From Phascolarctobacterium_A sp902463975 (lineage in GTDB: Bacteria; Bacillota; Negativicutes; Acidaminococcales; Acidaminococcaceae), in assembly GCF_902463975.1 (NCBI RefSeq), contig NZ_CABQHJ010000015.1:1-62004 (forward strand): 62,004 nt of DNA. Direction: 5' to 3'. Both the position numbers and the translations under genes were made by a program. The notes beneath the pieces are model-generated. The model saw only the letters and a list, made by a program, of their open reading frames with translations, made no database searches and was not told where the DNA came from. Positions 34,964 through 44,076 of this stretch are shown piece after piece; the stretch's first letter is position 1, and every line of letters starts with the position of its first letter.

Positions 34964-35726
34964 TATCATCAACCTGCTGGAGGAAATGGCACCGCCGGAG
35001 CTGGCGGAATCATGGGATAACGTCGGCCTGATGCTGGGCAGACGCCATAAGCCTGTGCGCAAGCTGCTTTTGGCACTGGATATGACGCAGGAAACGGTGA
35101 CGCAGGCGTTGGCAAAAAAAGCTGATATGCTGATTACGCATCATCCGGCAATTTTTCACAAGCTGGGCAATGTGACGGACGCTGACTGGCAGCAGGAGCT
35201 TTTGCTGCAGATGGCAGAAAACGGTGTTGCCGTTTACAGCGCGCATACGAACCTGGACTGCGTAGCGAATGGTGTCAACAGCGTGCTTGCCAAAAGATTG
35301 CGTTTGCTGGAGCCTGACGTACTGGATACAGTAAGCGGACTGGGACGCATTGGCGAGCTGGAAAAGCCGGCTAAGCTGCAGGATTTTGCAATCTTTATCA
35401 AAAAGGCTTTGCAGGCTGATTATCTTACCATAGGCGATGCGGGACGCAAAGTTAAGCGTGTTGCCGTCTGCGGCGGTGCCGGTGCCGATTTGATTGGGCT
35501 GGCGTTGGCGCAGGGTGCGGACACGCTGGTGACGGGTGATGTGAAGTATCACGAGGCACAGCAGGCTGTCTTCAGCGGTCTGAACATTATCGATGCAGGC
35601 CATCAGCCGACGGAGCTGCCGGTGCTGGACGATTTGGCTGACAGATTATCGTTGCGCTTTACGGAAAAGCATTGGGACGTGGCAATTCAGGTAGCACGCG
35701 AAACACTGCTGCTGAAGCATATATAG
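34938..35726 (+). CDS. Nif3-like dinuclear metal centre protein
   Basis: NIF3/YqfO/DUF34 family, a conserved metal protein whose substrate is not settled (GTP cyclohydrolase I type 2 is an old label with weak support). 262 residues, the short form without the PII-like insert seen in B. subtilis YqfO. Metal ligands LITHHPAIFHK near residue 63, SAHTNLD near 98 and DAGHQPTEL near 222. Follows trmK with overlap. Confidence 0.9.
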   Translation: MASVVTVNDIINLLEEMAPPELAESWDNVGLMLGRRHKPVRKLLLALDMTQETVTQALAKKADMLITHHPAIFHKLGNVTDADWQQELLLQMAENGVAVYSAHTNLDCVANGVNSVLAKRLRLLEPDVLDTVSGLGRIGELEKPAKLQDFAIFIKKALQADYLTIGDAGRKVKRVAVCGGAGADLIGLALAQGADTLVTGDVKYHEAQQAVFSGLNIIDAGHQPTELPVLDDLADRLSLRFTEKHWDVAIQVARETLLLKHI

Positions 35727-35744
35727 AAAACAGGTGATGAAAAA

Positions 35745-36671
35745 ATGATTAAGGATTTTAAGGCCGGCACTAAGGTATGCCAGGCAGTTTTAGTAAGAGT
35801 ACAGAAGGTAGGTAATTCCTCTAACGGCGGTGTATTTGCCCGTGGTATGCTGGAGGATAACAGCGGACGCATTGCTTTTATCTGCTTTGATGCAGTGCTG
35901 GTAGACAAGCTGCGTGAGCTGGAGGGCCCGACAGCCTTTATGATGGGCGGCAACGTCGACATCAACAAATTTAATAACGATATGTCGCTGCAGGTGATTG
36001 TGCAGCGTCTGGAAAACCTGCTGCCGCAGGACGATATCAGCAATTTGCTGCCACAGGGTGATTTTGATGTAGAGGCTTATAAAACTAAGCTGACAAATTA
36101 TATCAAAGCGGTGCGTACTCCGGGATTACGAATGCTGCTGGAGACTATCTTCAGCGGTGCTACCTATGAGCGCTTTGTGACCAATCCCGCAGGCATGCGC
36201 ATGCATCATGCTTATCTGGGCGGCCTGCTGCAGCATTCTATTGATGTTACCGGCCTGGCAGTGGCCATGGCGGAGCAGATTGAGGGCGTAGACAAGGACC
36301 TTGTTATTGCTGGCGCTCTGCTGCACGATATCGGCAAAATCCGTGAGATTTCTGCGGAAATAGGCTTTCCTTATACCAGTGAAGGCCGTTTGCTCGGACA
36401 CATTACCATGAGCTGCATGATGGTGCAGGAGGCAGCGGCTAAGTTGCGTCTGCCTGCGTCCCGTCTGGAGCAGCTGCAGCACATTCTGCTGGCGCACCAT
36501 GGCGATAACGAAAAGGGTTCGCCGGTAGCCTGCGCTACGCGTGAAGCCTTTGTGGTACATTACGCTGACGAAATCAACGCTGTAATGAACCAGTTTGATG
36601 TGCATGAGGGCAAGAGTGCCTGGGAGTTCAACCGTATGCTGGGACGCAATATCCTGGTAGACAAGCTGTGA
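35745..36671 (+). CDS. yhaM: YhaM-like 3'-5' exoribonuclease (OB fold plus HD)
   Basis: 308 residues. The N-terminal OB-fold nucleic-acid domain (residues 10-90, GGVFARGMLEDNSGRIAF) is followed by an HD hydrolase domain. The latter shows HHAYLGGLLQHS near residue 150, LLHDIGKI near 190 and later LAHHGD. This domain pair defines YhaM, a manganese-dependent 3'-5' exonuclease acting on RNA and DNA. AGGTGATG precedes the ATG. Overlaps the next gene by 4 bp (GTGA). Confidence 0.88.
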   Translation: MIKDFKAGTKVCQAVLVRVQKVGNSSNGGVFARGMLEDNSGRIAFICFDAVLVDKLRELEGPTAFMMGGNVDINKFNNDMSLQVIVQRLENLLPQDDISNLLPQGDFDVEAYKTKLTNYIKAVRTPGLRMLLETIFSGATYERFVTNPAGMRMHHAYLGGLLQHSIDVTGLAVAMAEQIEGVDKDLVIAGALLHDIGKIREISAEIGFPYTSEGRLLGHITMSCMMVQEAAAKLRLPASRLEQLQHILLAHHGDNEKGSPVACATREAFVVHYADEINAVMNQFDVHEGKSAWEFNRMLGRNILVDKL

Positions 36672-37405
36672 GCAGCAAAATAATACGCCAGACAGCGTTG
36701 AAGCTGCACGGTCTGACGATAAACTTACAGTTTAAGCTGGTCAAAAATATTACGCTGCGTATCAAAGAGAATGGCGGCATTTTTCTTACTGCTCCTGTAG
36801 GGATGAGCGTAAGCGAGGTACAGCAATTCCTGGAGAGCAAGGAGCAGTGGCTGCGCCAAAAGCTGCAGCTGGTGCTGCAGGCGCAGCAAAAGCAGGATAA
36901 GAAGTACAGCATGGGCGAGCTGCCCTTTGACGGGCAGCATGTGTGGCTGTGGGGCAAGCGTTTGCCGGCGCGCTTTTTGCTCAGCGGCAAAAAGCACGGT
37001 ACCTATGAGGTGGAGGACGAAGCTGTCTGCTTTTATTACCGCAGTGAGCTGAGTGAGGAAGCCCGGTGTGCTTTTGTGGAATTCTTCTATAAGCAGGAAG
37101 TGTTCAACAAGGGGGCGCAGCTGATGGCAGCTTGGGCGAAGAAAATGGGCGTGCGTCCTACCGGTATTAAGGTGCATCGCATGAAAACGCGCTGGGGCTC
37201 CTGCAACGTGCGCACAGGCGGCATCAATCTAAATACGCTGCTGGCCTGCGGGCCCGAAGAATGTCTGGAATACATCGTTGTGCATGAGCTGTCGCATTTG
37301 CAGGAGGCTAATCATTCACCACGCTTCCACGCGATTGTCGAACGCTATCTGCCTCAGTGGCGTGAGCGCAAAAAGCTTCTGGAAGACTTTAAGCCTGTTT
37401 TATAG
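36668..37405 (+). CDS. YgjP/M48-like metallopeptidase
   Basis: 245 residues of the DUF45/YgjP family, thought to be a zinc metalloprotease; substrate unknown. Zinc site VVHELSHLQEANHSPRF (HExxH plus a downstream His) near residue 205, preceded by the family box TRWGSCNVRTGGINLN. Starts with GTG overlapping the stop of the YhaM-like gene. The four genes 34259-37405 look like one transcript. Confidence 0.88.
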   Translation: MSSKIIRQTALKLHGLTINLQFKLVKNITLRIKENGGIFLTAPVGMSVSEVQQFLESKEQWLRQKLQLVLQAQQKQDKKYSMGELPFDGQHVWLWGKRLPARFLLSGKKHGTYEVEDEAVCFYYRSELSEEARCAFVEFFYKQEVFNKGAQLMAAWAKKMGVRPTGIKVHRMKTRWGSCNVRTGGINLNTLLACGPEECLEYIVVHELSHLQEANHSPRFHAIVERYLPQWRERKKLLEDFKPVL

Positions 37406-37434
37406 TCGCTTCAAGCATAAGGTATAAGCATTTT

Positions 37435-37588
37435 CTGTGATAAATAATGCATTTTGCTTTATATTGATGATAAAAACAGTATATATATGTAAATCTTTTG
37501 TGAAAGCATACTAAGAAAGCAAGTATTTGTGCTATAATTATAGTAACATCTTGTAGGGCTCTGTCATTTGCTGTGATAAATAAATGAC
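37435..37588 (+). promoter_or_regulatory. Regulatory region of the two-component genes
   Basis: The 13-mer CTGTGATAAATAA occurs at 37435-37447 and 37571-37583. The second copy lies inside a hairpin with arms GTCATTT/AAATGAC (37563-37588). An extended -10, TGCTATAAT, ends at 37538 between the copies. These could be operators of the regulator itself. Confidence 0.5.
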
Positions 37589-37619
37589 ATGAGTCAGTTT
37601 GAAGGCAGGAGTGATGATT

Positions 37620-38318
37620 ATGGCAAAACAGAAAATATTAATTGCTGATGATGAGGCGCAGATTCGCGAGATTTTGCGCATATATTTTGAGAAGGAAGGC
37701 TTTGAGGTTATTGAAGCTGAAGATGGTGCTGCCGCAATTTTGAAGGTGCAGTCCGAAAAGCCGGATATTTTGCTGCTGGATATTATGATGCCCGTTCTCG
37801 ATGGTATTGAGGTGTGCAAGCAGGTTCGCAAGATGACGGATCTGCCGATTATCATGGTTACGGCTAAGGACGATGATGATGACCGCATCGCCGGCCTGGA
37901 AATCGGCGCTGATGACTATATCACCAAACCGTTTAATTCGCGTGAGGTTGTGGCCCGCGTGAAGGCTGTGCTGCGTCGTGCAGGCACCCAGGAGAAGAAG
38001 GGCGAGGTATCGCGCATCACCTATCCTGGTCTGATTATCGATATGGACCAGTATCAGGTAACTGCATTTGGCAATAAAATGACCTTTACAACTAAGGAAA
38101 TGGAGCTTTTGTGGTGCCTGGCATCTAACCCTGGCAAGGCCTTTAGCCGTAACCAGCTGCTGGAAACCATCTGGGGCTATTCCTATTATGGCGATACCCG
38201 TACTGTTGATACGCATATCAAGCGCATCAGACAGAAGCTGAACATTCCGCCTGATTCCAAATGGGATATTACGACTATCTGGGGTGTAGGCTACAAATTT
38301 GAGCTAAAGGACAACTAA
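37620..38318 (+). CDS. OmpR/PhoP-family response regulator
   Basis: 232 residues. Receiver domain: acidic IADDEAQ, phospho-acceptor Asp in LLLDIMMPVLDG near residue 52, VTAKD, and Lys in YITKPF. Winged-helix output domain: LLWCLASNPGKAFSR, RTVDTHIKRIRQKL, TIWGVGYKFE. ATG at 37620 follows AGGAG by 8 bases. Pairs with the histidine kinase 3 bp downstream. It could be the PhoP that acts on the Pho box at 29.0 kb, but nothing in the sequence proves that signal. Confidence 0.9.
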   Translation: MAKQKILIADDEAQIREILRIYFEKEGFEVIEAEDGAAAILKVQSEKPDILLLDIMMPVLDGIEVCKQVRKMTDLPIIMVTAKDDDDDRIAGLEIGADDYITKPFNSREVVARVKAVLRRAGTQEKKGEVSRITYPGLIIDMDQYQVTAFGNKMTFTTKEMELLWCLASNPGKAFSRNQLLETIWGYSYYGDTRTVDTHIKRIRQKLNIPPDSKWDITTIWGVGYKFELKDN

Positions 38319-38321
38319 ATT

Positions 38322-39869
38322 ATGAAAAAATCCCTAAGCACACGCCTGATGTATAGTTTTATGACTATCATAATTATCGTCGTTGTGGGGATTACAGCAG
38401 GCATATCGTACCTGATTGCCGACTACTTTTTCCAGATTAAGGAGCAGGAGCTGGCGGAAAAGGGAAATGAGATGGGGGAAACGATTGAAGCCTTCATCCG
38501 TCTGCAGGACCGCGATATGCTTTACCGATATATTTTAGCTGTAGATAAGCTGGTTGGCGCACGCATCTGGCTGTTTGATGATAATTACGAGCTTTTGGCG
38601 GCCTCTAGTTTTGAGTCCGTTAAGGAGACTGGAGAAAATGCCAATATGAAGGAATTTCTCAGGTATGGCGCACCCTCCAGGCAGGTATTGCAGGAGAGCG
38701 TCAGAAAACTGGATCAGGATATGAAGAGCAGTAATTTATCGTATCGCATTAAGGTGATACTAAATGATGTTTATGCCGGGAAGTCCTTCAAATCGCAGAT
38801 TTATCATCCGTATTACAAGGAGCAGGTGATCCTGGTTGGTGTTCCTTATACCTTTGGTAACGGGCACACAGGCGCTATTTTGATGATTGAGCCCTTGAGC
38901 GGTTTCGAAAAATTCTTGCGAAATGTTTATATTTATATTATGATTGTAGGTATCGTTGCCATTATTTTCAGTTTGTTTCTGGTTAAGCGCCTCTCAGGTC
39001 TCATTATCCGGCCGGTGCTGGATATGAAGGACAATGCGCAGGCGATGGCTTCGGGAGATTATTCCCGCAGGCTGGAGGTGCATGGTGATGATGAAATTGC
39101 CGAGCTGGGGAATGCGCTCAATTCTTTAGGCAAGGATTTGGGTGATTACATTGCCAAGATGGAGCGGACGGAAAAAATCCGCCGTGATTTTGTGGCTAAT
39201 GTATCGCATGAGCTGCGGACGCCGATTACGATTATCCGTGGCTACAATGAGGCAATCTGTGACGGTATGGTAACGGATCCTGATCTGATTCAGCGTTACC
39301 GTGGCCTGATAAATGAAGAAACAGTCCGTCTGGAGCGCATGGTACGCGAGCTGCTGGATATCAGCAGACTGGAGTCCAGCGACCCGCTGACTGTAAGCAA
39401 CATGGATGAGCTGCCGCTGGCCGGTATCATCCGTAATGTCGCCGAAAAATTATCGGTGCGCTGCGTGAAGAATAATGTTACAATTAGTGTTCATGCCGAC
39501 GATAATATCAAAATTTTGGGCGATGGAGACCAAATGGTACAGTTAATTATGATTTTGTGCGATAATGCCTTGAAATATTCGCCAGAAAATGGTACTGTAT
39601 CAGTAGGTGCGAATAAGCTTGACGATGGTAGTGTGCTTGTAACAGTTGCTGACCAGGGCAAGGGCATCCCGGAGGAGGATATTCCGTTTATCTGGGAACG
39701 CTTTTACAAGGTGGAAAAATCGCATTGCCGCAGTGTTCCGGGAACGGGACTGGGGCTTGCTATTGCCAAAGAAATTATTCGCGTACACGGCGCCAGTGCC
39801 GAGGTTATCAGCAAATGTGGTTCTGGTACCACGTTTGAAATAAAATTTCCAAAGGATAAGGTAGTATGA
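38322..39869 (+). CDS. Membrane sensor histidine kinase
   Basis: 515 residues: one membrane helix (about 10-33), an extracytoplasmic sensor domain of about 175 residues, a second helix (about 210-230) and a HAMP domain. Then HisKA with the phospho-His in FVANVSHELRTP near residue 295, and HATPase with N box CDNALKYSP, G1 ADQGKGIP and G2 GTGLGLAIAKE. No PAS domain between HAMP and HisKA, unlike B. subtilis PhoR. Overlaps the yqeG-like gene by 4 bp. Confidence 0.92.
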   Translation: MKKSLSTRLMYSFMTIIIIVVVGITAGISYLIADYFFQIKEQELAEKGNEMGETIEAFIRLQDRDMLYRYILAVDKLVGARIWLFDDNYELLAASSFESVKETGENANMKEFLRYGAPSRQVLQESVRKLDQDMKSSNLSYRIKVILNDVYAGKSFKSQIYHPYYKEQVILVGVPYTFGNGHTGAILMIEPLSGFEKFLRNVYIYIMIVGIVAIIFSLFLVKRLSGLIIRPVLDMKDNAQAMASGDYSRRLEVHGDDEIAELGNALNSLGKDLGDYIAKMERTEKIRRDFVANVSHELRTPITIIRGYNEAICDGMVTDPDLIQRYRGLINEETVRLERMVRELLDISRLESSDPLTVSNMDELPLAGIIRNVAEKLSVRCVKNNVTISVHADDNIKILGDGDQMVQLIMILCDNALKYSPENGTVSVGANKLDDGSVLVTVADQGKGIPEEDIPFIWERFYKVEKSHCRSVPGTGLGLAIAKEIIRVHGASAEVISKCGSGTTFEIKFPKDKVV

Positions 39870-40384
39870 TTTTAAAGTATGTTTGCCCCGATTACAGAGT
39901 AAAAAGTTTATTTGACATTTCCGCAAAATGGCTGAAGCGCAATGGCTACACCAAAATTGTTGTTGATATTGACAATACCCTGCTGCCGCGCGACAAGAAC
40001 CTGGTAGGCCCTCGTGCTATGACCTGGATTCGTCAGCTGCATCAGATGGGTATCAATGTGGCATTGATTTCCAATAATGGTGGTGACCGCATTAAGGGTA
40101 TCACCCGTCAGACTGGTCTTGGCACCATTATGCGTGCCGCTAAGCCTTTGCCGATGGCTTACAAGCAGATTACTAAAGCTATGGGCGGCGGTAAGATTCT
40201 TTTTATCGGTGATCAGCTGTTGACCGACGTTTTAGGCGCTAAGGTTGCCGGTCATCCTGTAGTCTTTGTTGAATCCTTAGGCGGTAAGGAGCATTTCATT
40301 ACCCGTTGCACCCGCAAGCTGGAGAAATTCTTCCTTGGTCGTCTGAACAGCAATAATATGATGCCTAAGGAGCGCGTATTATGA
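39866..40384 (+). CDS. YqeG-like HAD phosphatase
   Basis: 172 residues of the YqeG HAD-IIIA family, widespread in Firmicutes. Motif I VVDIDNTLLPRD near residue 33, motif II LISNN, conserved Lys in AAKPLPMAY, motif IV FIGDQLLTDV. Substrate not known with certainty; phosphatidylglycerophosphate phosphatase is the best-supported activity among relatives. It is coupled to both neighbours by 4-bp overlaps. Confidence 0.85.
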   Translation: MILKYVCPDYRVKSLFDISAKWLKRNGYTKIVVDIDNTLLPRDKNLVGPRAMTWIRQLHQMGINVALISNNGGDRIKGITRQTGLGTIMRAAKPLPMAYKQITKAMGGGKILFIGDQLLTDVLGAKVAGHPVVFVESLGGKEHFITRCTRKLEKFFLGRLNSNNMMPKERVL

Positions 40385-41160
40385 AAATAGCCCTGCTGCA
40401 GCTAGAGGTTCTGGAAAAGAATAAGGCGGCCAATGTGGCCCATGGTCTGCAGCTGGCAGCGGATGCTGCCAAGGAGCATGATTTACTGGTGCTGCCCGAG
40501 GTGTGGACAACAGGCTATAGCCTGGGACACCTGGAGCAGGATGCTGAACCGCAGGATTCACCTGTGCTGGCGCAGCTCGCGGAGCTGGCGCGCAGCGAGC
40601 AGTGTGCAATCCTCGCAGGCTCGGTACCGATGCGTCATGCTGATGGCAAGGTTTATAACACCTCTGCGGCTATCAATAAGAATGGTGAAATTGTTAATCT
40701 CTATGATAAGGTGCATCTTTTTGGCCTTTTCAATGAGGAAAATTTCTTTGCTCCCGGCAATAATTTCAATGCCTTTACGTTAGATGGTCTGTGCTGCGGC
40801 TCGACTATCTGTTACGATTTACGTTTCCCTGAGCTTTTCCGTCATCTGGCCCTGCAGGGAGCACAGCTCATTTTCTGCCCGGCTGAATGGCCTGAAGCAA
40901 GGGGAGATATCTGGCGCTTGCTGGCGCAGGCCCGCGCTGCCGAAAACCACATCTTTGTGGTAGCGGTAAATTGTGCGGGCAGCTTTAAGGGTGCGCCGTT
41001 TTACGGTCATTCGATGGTTGTTGCGCCCAGCGGCAGGATTCTTGCCGAAGCAGGTGTGCAGGAGGAGGTTGTTTCCTGCGAAATCGATTTGGCAGATGTT
41101 GCGAAAGTACGCAGCAGGCTTAATGCCTTAGCTGATGTACGCAAGGAGCTGATTCAATAG
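40381..41160 (+). CDS. Nitrilase-family carbon-nitrogen hydrolase
   Basis: 259 residues. The Glu-Lys-Cys triad is visible: LPEVWTTG near residue 41, YDKVHLF near 110, and STICYDLRFPE near 145. Most like omega-amidase/YafV or deaminated-glutathione amidase, which remove amide nitrogen from toxic 2-oxo acids or damaged glutathione; the precise substrate is open. Cytoplasmic. Shares one base with the next gene. Confidence 0.85.
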   Translation: MKIALLQLEVLEKNKAANVAHGLQLAADAAKEHDLLVLPEVWTTGYSLGHLEQDAEPQDSPVLAQLAELARSEQCAILAGSVPMRHADGKVYNTSAAINKNGEIVNLYDKVHLFGLFNEENFFAPGNNFNAFTLDGLCCGSTICYDLRFPELFRHLALQGAQLIFCPAEWPEARGDIWRLLAQARAAENHIFVVAVNCAGSFKGAPFYGHSMVVAPSGRILAEAGVQEEVVSCEIDLADVAKVRSRLNALADVRKELIQ

Positions 41161-42218
41161 TGAATTACCGAAATTTGCTGGCCGGCCTGGCGGCCGGTCT
41201 GCTTTTCTATGTCCAGACGGGAGCGGAGTTTGCTCTTGCTGCTGTGCCTGATGATGCGCCGAAGGATATTAAGTATATTCTTGGCTTTTATTATGGCAAT
41301 GGCGAGAATATTCTTATCCGTGAGAATAATGGCCGTCTGGAGCTGTTATACCGCACTGCGCAGGAGGACAGGTCCTTTGCTGCGGCTAATCTTTATCCGC
41401 TGAGCAAGGTGCATTTTGATTCCTATACGTTGCAGGAGTCCGGTCCGATGAGTAATACTGAGGCCGGTGTGCGTTTTGAGCGTGATACTGATGGCTATGG
41501 TATTTCATGTCGCGTTGGCGGCAATACGTACAGCCGTTACTTTTTAGGTACTACTCAGGGCGAAAGGGCGAAGCCCTTCCGCCTGGAGGAGCGCAGTGCT
41601 GAGGAGTGGACCAAGCTGCGAACGGAGGCTGCCAAGGCAGCCGTTCCTGCTGCTTTGGCAGCAGGTGAGCAGGCGCAGCTGGTTGATGCTGCTTCTGTTG
41701 CCGGTCTGAAGGTTAATTCTGTCTACGCAGGCAGTGATAACCTGTTTGGTGCGCCGCTTTACAGTACGCCGAAGCTTTTTGTTGCTAAGGATGCCGCAGC
41801 TGCTTTGGGCAGGGTGCAGCAGCGTCTGGCACCTTACGGCTACGGCCTGGTGCTGTGGGATGCGTATCGCCCCTGGTCGGTGAGTAAGCTGGCTAATCTG
41901 GCTTTGCCTGAGGGCAAGAAGGATATGCTGGAGGATCCGGAGGTTAAGGGAAGCGTGCATAATACCGGTAATGCTGTTGATGTGGGCTTGTATAGCCTTG
42001 ATAGCGGCGAGGAGCTGGATATGGGCTGCGGCTTTGATGAGCCGTCGCTGCGCCAGTACGCCAGCTATGCTGGCGGTACGTCGCGCGAGCGCTATCTGCG
42101 CAGCCTGCTGCGTGAGGAGATGGAGCTGCAGGGGTTCAAGGGGATTGAGATGGAGTGGTGGCATTTTGAGTTCGGCGACTGCTCTAAGTTCGCCCATTTG
42201 AATGTAAGTAAGCAGTAA
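41160..42218 (+). CDS. VanX-like D-Ala-D-Ala dipeptidase with N-terminal extension
   Basis: 352 residues. A signal sequence (NLLAGLAAGLLFYVQTG) and about 160 residues of unidentified domain (YILGFYYGNGENILIREN) precede an M15D dipeptidase domain from about residue 190. The zinc site reads SVHNTGNAVDVGL and the catalytic Glu-His EWWHFEF; substrate Arg is in WDAYRPWS. It would split D-Ala-D-Ala or other dipeptides outside the cytoplasm; here more likely a nutritional or wall-recycling role than vancomycin resistance, since no van genes are near. Begins with GTG that overlaps the previous stop. Confidence 0.85.
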   Translation: MNYRNLLAGLAAGLLFYVQTGAEFALAAVPDDAPKDIKYILGFYYGNGENILIRENNGRLELLYRTAQEDRSFAAANLYPLSKVHFDSYTLQESGPMSNTEAGVRFERDTDGYGISCRVGGNTYSRYFLGTTQGERAKPFRLEERSAEEWTKLRTEAAKAAVPAALAAGEQAQLVDAASVAGLKVNSVYAGSDNLFGAPLYSTPKLFVAKDAAAALGRVQQRLAPYGYGLVLWDAYRPWSVSKLANLALPEGKKDMLEDPEVKGSVHNTGNAVDVGLYSLDSGEELDMGCGFDEPSLRQYASYAGGTSRERYLRSLLREEMELQGFKGIEMEWWHFEFGDCSKFAHLNVSKQ

Positions 42219-42772
42219 TAGCGTCGCAAGTGGTATGCCATTCCGCTCAGAGAAATTTTCCGTCAATCGCTTGCTGGGTTAAGTTTTCCTGAGAGGTTTG
42301 CAGAAGCGAGTTGACGGACGCAAATTTCGTGTGGAAGCAAGACGAAACGTGCGGCGCCGATCTTGTTCGAGGGTAACCTTTAGGGTTCGGTTGCCTTGTT
42401 TAGCGGTTCGTGTCAGACCAATCAGCTACGCTCTTCGAGCTTGCTTCTTGGGACACTATCGCATGGCGCGCATGAGCCAATCAGCGTCGTCCTGCGGACT
42501 CGCTTCTTGGATGCGCCCGCATGTGCTTCCAGACACTCATTTGCTAAAATTTATATTCGCTGCACGGCATATCACTTGCTTACGTCAGTGTGTTGCAGTG
42601 CAAGTGTTTAGTAATTTGGTAATGAGTAGTAGCGTCGCAAGCGATGTGCCATATCACTTGCTTACATCAGCGTGCTGTGTGACCAATGTGCGACCTGTGT
42701 TAATGTGTAGTATTTTTCTATGTTTGTTTCTTACGTTAGTGTAAAAGTATATTATTAGTGAGGTGTTTATTT
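42219..42772 (+). other. 550-bp gap with degenerate repeats
   Basis: No credible protein. Degenerate direct repeats: GCGTCGCAAG followed by a TGCCAT-type word at about 42221 and 42632, and CATATCACTTGCTTAC at about 42568 and 42650. An inverted repeat, TCCGTCAA-x-CGCTT (42259-42272) with AAGCG-xx-TTGACGGA (42304-42318), is also present. The CGTCGCAAG words resemble those in the array after pyrE. Confidence 0.5.
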
Positions 42773-43114
42773 ATGAACGTTTATGATAACGCAAATGATC
42801 TGGCTAAGGCTATGCGCGAGAGCCACGAGTACAAAAAGCTGAAGGAAGCTGCTGTTGTTCTGGAGAAGGATCCTGATACCAAGAAAATGGTTAATGAGTA
42901 TCTGATGGCTGCTCAGGAGGTTGAGTTTGCTAAGCATCAGGGTAAGACTCCGGATGCTGCTGCTATGGATAAGCTGGAGAAGCTGCAGGGTATTTTGAAT
43001 CTGAACAGTGATGCTATGCAGTATCTGAATGCGTTGATTCGTTTCCAGATGATGCTGATGGATGTTACTAATACGATTCAGGACGTTGTTAAAGAGGCAA
43101 TGGGAGATAAATAA
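42773..43114 (+). CDS. ylbF: YlbF/YmcA-family protein
   Basis: 113 residues, all helical, starting MNVYDNANDLAKAMRESHEY. It matches the YlbF/YmcA family, whose B. subtilis members form the Y-complex that works with RNase Y on mRNA maturation. The hydrophobic-charged periodicity and VLEKDPDTKKMVNEY fit. The ATG at 42773 follows GAGGTG. One base overlap with murB. Confidence 0.82.
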   Translation: MNVYDNANDLAKAMRESHEYKKLKEAAVVLEKDPDTKKMVNEYLMAAQEVEFAKHQGKTPDAAAMDKLEKLQGILNLNSDAMQYLNALIRFQMMLMDVTNTIQDVVKEAMGDK

Positions 43115-44016
43115 TGACGTTGCAGGAGATTTTCGCAGGCTGTACTGCTAAGCCTTTGCTGGCAGAGGAGCCGATGGCGAAGCATACATCCTTCCGTATC
43201 GGCGGTCCTGCTGACCTGATGGCTATGCCGCAGAGCGAGCAGGAGCTGCAGCAGCTGCTGCAGCGTGCCGGTGAGGCGAAGGTGCCTGTTACGCTGATTG
43301 GCAATGGTTCTAATCTGTTGGTGCGCGACAAGGGCATCCGTGGCCTGGTTATCAGGCTGGGCAATATGCTCAATGATGTTGCTGTTGATGGCTGCACGCT
43401 GACCTTTGGCAGCGGTGTTTCATTGGCTGCTGCTTCCCGCAAGGCGGCAGAGCTGGGACTGAGCGGCATGGAGTTTGCTGTGGGCATTCCCGGCAGCATT
43501 GGCGGTGCTGTTTATATGAACGCCGGTGCTTATGACGGCGAGATGGCCAAGGTTGTTACCAGTGTGCGCGTGATGGAGCTTGACGGTAAAACCAGCGAGC
43601 TGGCTGCTGCAGCTCTTGATTTTGGCTATCGCCATACTGCGCTGCAGGGCAGCGGTAAAATTGTTACCGCAGTCACTGTGCGTCTGACTGCAGGTGATAA
43701 GCAGGCTATTGCCGATAAGATGGCCGATTTCAGCAACCGCCGCATCACTAAGCAGCCGTTGGAGCTGCCGAGTGCAGGCAGTATGTTCAAGCGTCCTCCC
43801 GGATATTTTGCCGGTACGCTTATCGACCAGACCGGTCTTAAGGGCTACACTGTCGGCGGTGCGCAGGTTTCCGAAAAGCATGCTGGCTTTGTGGTGAACA
43901 TCGGCGGAGCTACGGCGGCAGATGTGCTGCAGCTTATCTGCGATGTGCAGGATAAGGTGTTTGCGGCGCATGGTGTGCATCTTGAGCCGGAGGTTTTGGT
44001 CCTCGGCGAAGAATAA
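43114..44016 (+). CDS. murB: UDP-N-acetylenolpyruvoylglucosamine reductase
   Basis: Reduces enolpyruvyl-UDP-GlcNAc to UDP-MurNAc for peptidoglycan; FAD enzyme in the cytoplasm. 300 residues, type II (without the extra loop). SFRIGGPADL and GNGSNLLV bind FAD. GIPGSIGGAVYMNAGAY follows, then catalytic Ser in SAGSMFKRP and Glu in LEPEV. Coupled to the ylbF-like gene. Confidence 0.95.
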   Translation: MTLQEIFAGCTAKPLLAEEPMAKHTSFRIGGPADLMAMPQSEQELQQLLQRAGEAKVPVTLIGNGSNLLVRDKGIRGLVIRLGNMLNDVAVDGCTLTFGSGVSLAAASRKAAELGLSGMEFAVGIPGSIGGAVYMNAGAYDGEMAKVVTSVRVMELDGKTSELAAAALDFGYRHTALQGSGKIVTAVTVRLTAGDKQAIADKMADFSNRRITKQPLELPSAGSMFKRPPGYFAGTLIDQTGLKGYTVGGAQVSEKHAGFVVNIGGATAADVLQLICDVQDKVFAAHGVHLEPEVLVLGEE

Positions 44017-44076
44017 ATTAGGGGAGAGCGCCTATAAGACGTCATCTACGTCGTCAGGACTCCTAGGAGTATATGA

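Noticed and set aside
41160..42218. Vancomycin-resistance vanX
   Set aside because: No vanH, vanA or vanRS genes nearby, and the protein is exported, whereas VanX is cytoplasmic.
42298..42744. 149-codon frame rich in Arg, Cys and Ser
   Set aside because: Lies in the degenerate repeat field, has no ribosome site and no recognisable domain.
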